Below are positions 6,040-10,542 of a stretch of 10,542 nucleotides of DNA, in pieces (the stretch's first letter is position 1; the number at the start of each line of letters is the position of its first letter). The notes beneath the pieces are model-generated. The model searched no databases, had not been told where the DNA came from, and saw nothing but the letters and a program-made list of their open reading frames with translations. This stretch comes from JBHHWH01 sp046756405 (GTDB lineage Bacteria > Actinomycetota > Acidimicrobiia > Spongiisociales > ZC4RG35), in assembly GCA_046756405.1 (NCBI GenBank), contig JBHHWH010000081.1:1-10542 (forward strand), written 5' to 3'. The position numbers and the translations under genes are program-made.

Positions 6040-6969
6040 TCAACGCACATCGGGCCTGGTGGAGGCGAGGATCCGTCGGGTCTCCTCCACGTCTGTCTCC
6101 ATGGTACCGACGAGCTGGTCGATACTGTCGAAGGCCAGCTCGGGTCGGAGGTAGTGGACGAACTCAACGGTCAGCTCTTGGCCGTAGAGGTTGTGGTCGA
6201 AGTCGATCAGGTAGGCCTCGACGATCAGTTCGCCCTCGCCAAAGGTGGGACGGGTGCCCACGTTGATCGCCGCTCCGTGGGTCTCGCCTCCGAGAATCGC
6301 GAATCCCGCGTAGACCCCTGGTCCGGGGATGACCTTACGTTCCGGAGGGGCCAGGTTGGCGGTGGGAAACCCCAGGTCACGTCCCCGGTGGTCCCCTTCG
6401 ATGACTGTCCCCGTCAACCGGTAGCGCCTTCCCATGGCTTCGGCGGCTTCTTCGATCCGTCCCTCCTCGATGAGCGCCCGTACCCGGCTCGAGGACAGCT
6501 TCCCTTCCCCGTCTTCGACCAATCCGATGCTCTCCACCTCGAAACCCAGGGAGGGCCCCATCTTCTGGAGACGGGTGACATCTCCGGCTCGTCGGCGGCC
6601 GAAACGGAAGTCCTCCCCCACCACCAGATGACCCATATCCAGACGGTCGATGAGGATCTGGGAGACGAACTCCTCAGGGGGGAGCTCTTTTATCTCCCGC
6701 AGGTCGAGGATCCCCACCTGTTCTACGCCCAGGGACTCGAAGATGACGATCCGCTCCTCCACGGTGGTGATCAGCCGAGGGTGGCTGCCCGGGTAGAGCA
6801 CCTCGGCCGGATGAGGATCGAAGGTGAGGACGGTCCTGGTCATGTCCTCCCGGAGCCTGGCCAGTAGGATCTGATGTCCCCGATGAACCCCGTCGAGGAC
6901 CCCGATAGTCAGCGAGGTCGGGACCCCCGAAGGGGTCCAGTCCCGCCAGGAGCCGTCGAGGATCCTCAA
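6040..6969 (-). CDS. ribF: Bifunctional riboflavin kinase / FAD synthetase
   Basis: RibF phosphorylates riboflavin to FMN and adenylates FMN to FAD in the cytoplasm. The 309-residue length matches the E. coli enzyme (313). The N-terminal nucleotidyltransferase domain has GVLDGVHRGH (23-32), VGEDFRFGRRRAGD (117-130) and SSSRVR (159-164). The C-terminal riboflavin kinase domain has RGRDLGFPTANL (195-206), INVGTRPTF (235-243) and the likely catalytic Glu251 in VEAYLIDF. I chose the TTG at 6969: it overlaps the truB stop as TTGA, keeps the essential GxxDGxHxGH motif, and no other start lies upstream of the motif without running deep into truB. The first ATG (6843) would lose the motif. No clear Shine-Dalgarno is visible, so translation is probably coupled to truB. 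The frame stays open another 969 bases upstream, but that is out-of-frame shadow of truB. Confidence 0.95.
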   Translation of the reverse strand: MRILDGSWRDWTPSGVPTSLTIGVLDGVHRGHQILLARLREDMTRTVLTFDPHPAEVLYPGSHPRLITTVEERIVIFESLGVEQVGILDLREIKELPPEEFVSQILIDRLDMGHLVVGEDFRFGRRRAGDVTRLQKMGPSLGFEVESIGLVEDGEGKLSSSRVRALIEEGRIEEAAEAMGRRYRLTGTVIEGDHRGRDLGFPTANLAPPERKVIPGPGVYAGFAILGGETHGAAINVGTRPTFGEGELIVEAYLIDFDHNLYGQELTVEFVHYLRPELAFDSIDQLVGTMETDVEETRRILASTRPDVR

Positions 6970-7841
6970 GCCGGCAGCACCACTTCGGGACGGGCTTGCT
7001 CTCCGTGCCGGCTGTAGACGGCGAGGAGGGCGCCCGAGGTGTCGAGCACCCGGAAGGGCTCCCCTTCGGGCATCTCCCCCATGATCTCGCCGACGAACCG
7101 CATGCCGTGGCTCACTGCCCGGGCGGTCTCGTCGTCGACAGTGACCGCGGCCAGATCGGCTAGCGCTTCGGCCGGGGAGAGCAGATGCGACTCCCATTGG
7201 TCGAGCCGGTCGAGGGTGATCCCTTCGTCGGCGCGAAGGGAGCCGATACGGGTCCTTCGCAGGAAGGTCAGGTTGGCGTTGCCGCCGAGGACGGCGGCCA
7301 TGTCGTCGGCGAGGGAGCGGACGTAGAAGCCCTTTCCACACACCACCCGGAAGGTCACCTCCGGGTAGGGGCCTGGCCCCACTTCGAGAAGCTCCAACTC
7401 GTGGACCTCCACCGGGCGGGCCTCCCGCTCCACCACCTGGCCTTGACGGGCCAGCTCGTAGAGCCGCTTTCCCCCCTGTTTGAGGGCGGAGACCATTGGT
7501 GGGACCTGGTTGATGACACCTACAAACCGGGCAGCCACGGCCTCTAGCTCTGCGGGGGTGAAGTGCATCTCCTCCCGGGTCAGCACCGCGCCGTCGGCGT
7601 CGAGGGTGTCGGTGGCCACACCGAAGAGGGCAGTGGCGCTGTACTCCTTGGGCTGGTCCTGGATGAAACGGATCAGCCGGGTGACAGGTCCCAGGGCCAG
7701 GATGAGGGCTCCGGTGGCCATGGGATCCAGGGTGCCCGCATGGCCCACCTTCTTGAGGCCGGTGGCCCGTTTCACCCGGTTCACCACATCGGTGGAGGTC
7801 ATACCCGATGGCTTGTCTACCACCAGAAAGCCGCGGGTCAT
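6966..7841 (-). CDS. truB: tRNA pseudouridine(55) synthase TruB
   Basis: TruB converts U55 in the T-loop of most tRNAs to pseudouridine and also helps tRNA folding. The 291-residue protein begins with FLVVDKPSGMTS (5-16), then GHAGTLDP with catalytic Asp39, KEYSA with the conserved Tyr67, and KGFYVRSLADD later. The C-terminal segment (about 235-290) fits the small PUA-like domain of bacterial TruB. The ATG at 7841 overlaps the nrnA stop as ATGA and has GGAGG (7849-7853) seven bases upstream. Its own stop overlaps the ribF TTG start. It sits between nrnA and ribF in the infB cluster, so its supply is tied to that of the translation machinery. Confidence 0.97.
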   Translation of the reverse strand: MTRGFLVVDKPSGMTSTDVVNRVKRATGLKKVGHAGTLDPMATGALILALGPVTRLIRFIQDQPKEYSATALFGVATDTLDADGAVLTREEMHFTPAELEAVAARFVGVINQVPPMVSALKQGGKRLYELARQGQVVEREARPVEVHELELLEVGPGPYPEVTFRVVCGKGFYVRSLADDMAAVLGGNANLTFLRRTRIGSLRADEGITLDRLDQWESHLLSPAEALADLAAVTVDDETARAVSHGMRFVGEIMGEMPEGEPFRVLDTSGALLAVYSRHGEQARPEVVLPA

Positions 7842-8812
7842 CGGTGGGCCTCCACGGCTGCGATGACCCGGTGGAGCACCGTCTCAGGGTCGCCTTCGGT
7901 GGTGAAACCGGCGGCGAGACGGTGGCCTCCCCCACCAAAGGATGCCGCCAGACCGCCCACGTCGGTGCCGCCCCGGGAGCGCAGGCTCACCTTCACCGTT
8001 CCGTCGGCGTGAACCTTGGCCAGGGCGGCCACGTCGGCCTCTGTGGCCAGGCGGAGGATGTCGATGAGGTTGTCGATGTCTCCCCAGCCGATCCCGGCAG
8101 CATCGAGATCCTCATGGGTGATGAAGGTGGAGACCACACCCCGGGTCTGGTCAAGGCGGGCCCGGGAGAGGGCGGCACCGGCTGCCTTCAGATACCCGAA
8201 GGGTGCCTCCTCGTAGAGGTGGCGCCCGATCTCGGGAGGGTTGGCGCCGGCCTCTACCAGCTCGGCGGCGATGCGGAGGGTCTTGGGGCTGGTGGCGGCG
8301 TAGGTGAACCGGCCGGTGTCGGAGACGAGGGCGGTGTGGAGGCAGGTGGCGACCACCTCGGTGAGGGGCCAGTCGAGGAGCTGGAGCAGGTCATAGACCA
8401 GCTCGGCGGTGGCGGCGGCGGAACCGTCCACCACGGAGATATCCCCGAAGCCTTCGTTGGTGATGTGGTGGTCGATGACAACCAGGGTCTTGGCTTTCTC
8501 GGCGTTGGGGGCCAACTCGCCGAGACGGTCGGCGGCTCCGGCGTCGAGGACGACCATCAGCTCCGGCTCGGCGGGGAGCTCGGCCGGAGGGACCAGATGG
8601 TCGGTGGGGAGAAAGGACAGGTTGGGAGAGAGTTCGAAGGGCGAGCCGTAGCTGGCCACGGCTTCCTTCCCGGCGGCTGTGGCGGCTTCGGCCAGGCCCA
8701 GCATGGAGCCGAGGGCGTCGCCGTCGGGGCCCACATGGCAGGTCAGGGCAAGCTGGTGGCACTCTTGGATGGCCGTGGCGGCTTCCCTCAAAGCCTGCTG
8801 GTGCCTACTCAT
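7838..8812 (-). CDS. nrnA: DHH/DHHA1 phosphoesterase, bifunctional oligoribonuclease/PAP phosphatase NrnA-like
   Basis: NrnA-type enzymes degrade 2-5 nt RNA oligonucleotides, linear dinucleotides from cyclic dinucleotide turnover, and dephosphorylate 3'-phosphoadenosine 5'-phosphate. The 324-residue protein has the expected metal-binding motifs in order: CHVGPDGDALGS (25-36), Asp90 in VVLDAG, the signature DHH at 114-116, SDTGRF (164-169), then the DHHA1 substrate-binding domain with SFGGGGHRLAAGF (291-303). The ATG at 8812 overlaps the end of rbfA by 8 bases and has GAGG six bases upstream. The gene ends in an ATGA overlap with truB. Position after rbfA matches Mycobacterium, where the equivalent gene follows rbfA. 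Its presence with pnp makes functional sense, since PNPase leaves short oligonucleotides. Exact substrate preference cannot be read from the sequence. Confidence 0.94.
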   Translation of the reverse strand: MSRHQQALREAATAIQECHQLALTCHVGPDGDALGSMLGLAEAATAAGKEAVASYGSPFELSPNLSFLPTDHLVPPAELPAEPELMVVLDAGAADRLGELAPNAEKAKTLVVIDHHITNEGFGDISVVDGSAAATAELVYDLLQLLDWPLTEVVATCLHTALVSDTGRFTYAATSPKTLRIAAELVEAGANPPEIGRHLYEEAPFGYLKAAGAALSRARLDQTRGVVSTFITHEDLDAAGIGWGDIDNLIDILRLATEADVAALAKVHADGTVKVSLRSRGGTDVGGLAASFGGGGHRLAAGFTTEGDPETVLHRVIAAVEAHR

Positions 8813-9155
8813 CCTCGTCCTCTTTCGCGGTTAGCTCACGCAACAGGGCGTCGATCCTCTCCCCGCCGACGATGCCCGGGTCGATGGCGAACTCCAAGGT
8901 GGGGGTGTATTTCATCCGCACCTGGCGGCCTATGGCCGACTGGAGCCGCCGGGCCGCTCGCCGGAGGGCAAGGAGGGCCGGTTCTTGCTGTTCTGCTTCG
9001 AGCACGTCGATGTAGACGATGGCATGGCGGAGGTTGGGGGCGGTGTCCACCCCGGTGATGGAAACGAACTCCAGACGGGCGTCGTTGAGCCGCTCCACCT
9101 CGTCGGCGAGGACCTGGCGGAGAATCGAGTTGACACGCAGCATGCGGTCGGTCAT
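8805..9155 (-). CDS. rbfA: 30S ribosome-binding factor A
   Basis: RbfA is a KH-like protein that binds the immature 30S subunit and helps 16S rRNA 5'-end maturation, notably in the cold. The 116-residue protein has the family pattern: N-terminal helix RMLRVNSILRQVLADEV (4-20), then LEFVSITGVDTAPNLRHAIVYIDV with the V-x-x-x-x-x-L/A-x-V-Y strand pattern, the helix ALRRAARRLQSAIGRQ, and YTPTLEFAID. The C-terminal tail is acidic (KEDEDE). The ATG at 9155 has GAGGAG five bases upstream and overlaps the stop of the preceding DUF503 gene as ATGA, indicating coupling. Its stop lies 8 bases inside nrnA. The infB-rbfA association is common in bacteria. Confidence 0.95.
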   Translation of the reverse strand: MTDRMLRVNSILRQVLADEVERLNDARLEFVSITGVDTAPNLRHAIVYIDVLEAEQQEPALLALRRAARRLQSAIGRQVRMKYTPTLEFAIDPGIVGGERIDALLRELTAKEDEDE

Positions 9156-9445
9156 TCCGGCTCCTCGAAGTGGCTGATGAAGACATCGAGCACCTCTATA
9201 CCGAGGCAGGAGTCAAGGTAGCGACGGACCTTGGCCAGATGCGTCTCCAAACTCCTTCCGTCCGGGGCCACCATTGCTATCCCCAAGGTGGCCCGCTGCC
9301 AGTCGTCGTGGTGGTCCACTTCGGCGACGCTGTAGGAGCCGAGCCGGCGCATTCCCTCGACTACGGGTCGGAGCGCTCCCCTCTTCTCCTTGAGTGACTG
9401 CGGCGAAGGGAGGTGGATCTCGACCCGCAGGGCCGCGGCGTGCAT
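9152..9445 (-). CDS. ylxP: DUF503 / YlxP family protein
   Basis: This 97-residue protein belongs to the DUF503 (YlxP) family found between infB and rbfA in many Gram-positive bacteria and actinobacteria. Its biochemical role is not established as far as I know; the location suggests ribosome biogenesis or translation. Recognisable parts are the first strand ALRVEIHLP (5-13), SLKEKRGALRPVVEGMRR (17-34), which is the family hallmark, and AEVDHHDDWQRATLGIAMV (42-60). The structure is likely ferredoxin-like (family knowledge). I chose ATG 9445 because it overlaps the infB stop as TGATG, a one-base overlap typical of coupled genes, and gives the usual family length. The frame upstream to 9532 is only shadow of infB. 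The Shine-Dalgarno is weak, consistent with reinitiation by ribosomes leaving infB. Confidence 0.9.
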   Translation of the reverse strand: MHAAALRVEIHLPSPQSLKEKRGALRPVVEGMRRLGSYSVAEVDHHDDWQRATLGIAMVAPDGRSLETHLAKVRRYLDSCLGIEVLDVFISHFEEPE

Positions 9446-10542
9446 CAGGTCCGGGCGACCTCGCGGATGGTGTAAACCTCGATGAGGTCGCCTTCCTTGA
9501 TGTCGTTGTAGCCCTCGAAGCCCATACCGCATTCGAATCCGGCGGCAACTTCCCGCACGTCGTCTTTGAACCGCTTCAGCGAGGACACCACGCCTTCGTG
9601 GATGACCACTCCGTCGCGCAGGAGGCGGGCCTTGGCACCACGCTGGACGACTCCTTCCACCACGTAACAGCCGGCCACGGTTCCCGCCCGAGGCACCTTG
9701 AAGGTCGCCCGTACTTCGGCGGTACCCAACACCACCTCGGTCTCTTCGGGGGCGAGCTGCTCGACGAGGATCCTCTCCAGGTCTTCGAGCAGTTCGTAGA
9801 TGACCCGGTAGGTGAGCACCTGGACGCCGGCTTGTTCGGCGGCCTTGCGAGCCTTGGGCTCGGGACGGACGTTGAAGCCAACGACGACGGCGTGGGTGAC
9901 TTCGGCGAGAGTGATGTCGTTCTCGTTGATCCCGCCCACCCCGGCGTGGACGATCTGGATGTGGGCGTCCTCCCGCTTGATCTTGGGGACGGCGTCGCGT
10001 AGGGCCTCCAGAGACCCTTGGGCGTCGGCTTTGACAATCACGTTCAGGGTGGTCTCCTCGGTGCGGAGCTGTTCCAGAAGATGCTGGAGGCGCTCCCGGG
10101 CGCTGGGCACCGCCTGGCTGGCGGCCTTTTCCGCCTCCCGCCGCTCCTCGGCAATCTTGCGGGCCACCTTGTCGCTATCGACGACCTCGAAGAAGTTCCC
10201 GGCCGAGGGAACCTCGTCCCAGCCCATGACCTGGACGGGAGTGGAGGGTCCGGCCTCTTTGATCTGGTCGCCCCTGTCGTTGATAAGGGCCCGGGCCTTG
10301 CCAGCCACAGCACCCGCCACCAGGGCGTCGCCGCGGCGGAGGGTGCCCCGCTGGACGATGACCGTGGCGACGGGGCCCCGGCCCCGCTCCAGCTCGGCTT
10401 CGACGACGACACCCGACGCCTGAGGCTTGGGGTTGGCCGTGTAGTCCTCGAGCTGGGCGATGAGGTCGAGCATCTCCAGCAGCTCGTCGACGCCCTGGCC
10501 GGTGAGGGCGGACAGCTCGACGCTGGGGGTGTCGCCTCCCAG
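9445..10542 (-). CDS. infB: Translation initiation factor IF-2, C-terminal part (5' end outside window)
   Basis: IF-2 is the GTPase that brings fMet-tRNA to the 30S subunit and promotes subunit joining. The 366 residues visible start at the end of the G domain: VELSALTGQGVDELLEML contains the G5 SAL motif, while G1 to G4 lie beyond the window edge. Then come the beta-barrel domain II (GRGPVATVIVQRGTLRRGD, VMGWDEVPSAGNFFEVV), domain III (LNVIVKADAQGSLEAL, GINENDI, VVGFNVRP) and the C-terminal barrel ending in ECGMGFEGYNDIKEGDLIEVY, which binds fMet-tRNA. The frame is open to position 10542 with no break, so this is edge truncation, not a pseudogene. Its TGA overlaps the DUF503 start by one base. 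It heads the visible part of the operon; nusA would be expected further upstream. Confidence 0.98.
   Translation of the reverse strand: MGGDTPSVELSALTGQGVDELLEMLDLIAQLEDYTANPKPQASGVVVEAELERGRGPVATVIVQRGTLRRGDALVAGAVAGKARALINDRGDQIKEAGPSTPVQVMGWDEVPSAGNFFEVVDSDKVARKIAEERREAEKAASQAVPSARERLQHLLEQLRTEETTLNVIVKADAQGSLEALRDAVPKIKREDAHIQIVHAGVGGINENDITLAEVTHAVVVGFNVRPEPKARKAAEQAGVQVLTYRVIYELLEDLERILVEQLAPEETEVVLGTAEVRATFKVPRAGTVAGCYVVEGVVQRGAKARLLRDGVVIHEGVVSSLKRFKDDVREVAAGFECGMGFEGYNDIKEGDLIEVYTIREVART

Noticed and set aside
6970..7938. Upstream extension of the ribF frame by 323 codons
   Set aside because: It runs entirely over truB in another frame, and the sequence is low-complexity Arg/Gly/Pro typical of shadow frames.
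7808..9058. Plus-strand open frame of 416 codons opposite nrnA and rbfA
   Set aside because: Glycine-rich shadow of two well-recognised minus-strand genes; no domain signature and no ribosome site.

Overview
The window is about 10.5 kb of high-GC DNA with tightly packed genes, GTG and TTG starts, and gene overlaps of a few bases. The content and order of the main gene block fit an actinobacterium. Protein character suggests an Acidimicrobiia-like lineage, but that placement is inference. No stretch longer than 300 bases lacks a gene, and I see no tRNA, rRNA, CRISPR array, insertion sequence or prophage.

Right to left, on the minus strand, positions 10542 to 3092 hold a classic translation and RNA-metabolism cluster. 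It runs infB (3' part only), a DUF503/YlxP gene, rbfA, nrnA, truB, ribF, rpsO and pnp. The first six genes are joined by overlaps of 1 to 8 bases and are almost certainly co-transcribed and partly translationally coupled. rpsO follows ribF after 60 bases. pnp follows rpsO after 162 bases, and that spacer contains three hairpins. The products act on translation initiation (IF-2), 30S maturation (RbfA, S15), tRNA modification (TruB), flavin cofactor synthesis (RibF) and RNA turnover (PNPase, with NrnA finishing the short oligonucleotides).

Downstream of pnp lies a strong hairpin (3041-3070), probably its terminator. Two further minus-strand genes follow: an unrecognised protein with a small N-terminal soluble domain, an acidic linker and four predicted membrane segments (2306-3001), and an Fpg/Nei-like DNA glycosylase (1406-2293). 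The left edge carries the C-terminal and central part of a plus-strand, membrane-bound family 2 glycosyltransferase (2-1402). It converges on the glycosylase gene with only 3 bases between the stop codons.

The window is mostly ordinary core genome. The points most worth a second look are the seven-copy RGRGGD repeat tail on PNPase with a conserved-looking terminal peptide, the structured rpsO-pnp spacer, the unrecognised membrane protein, and the glycosylase subfamily with an altered zinc finger and a C-terminal extension. I found no convincing new multi-gene system.
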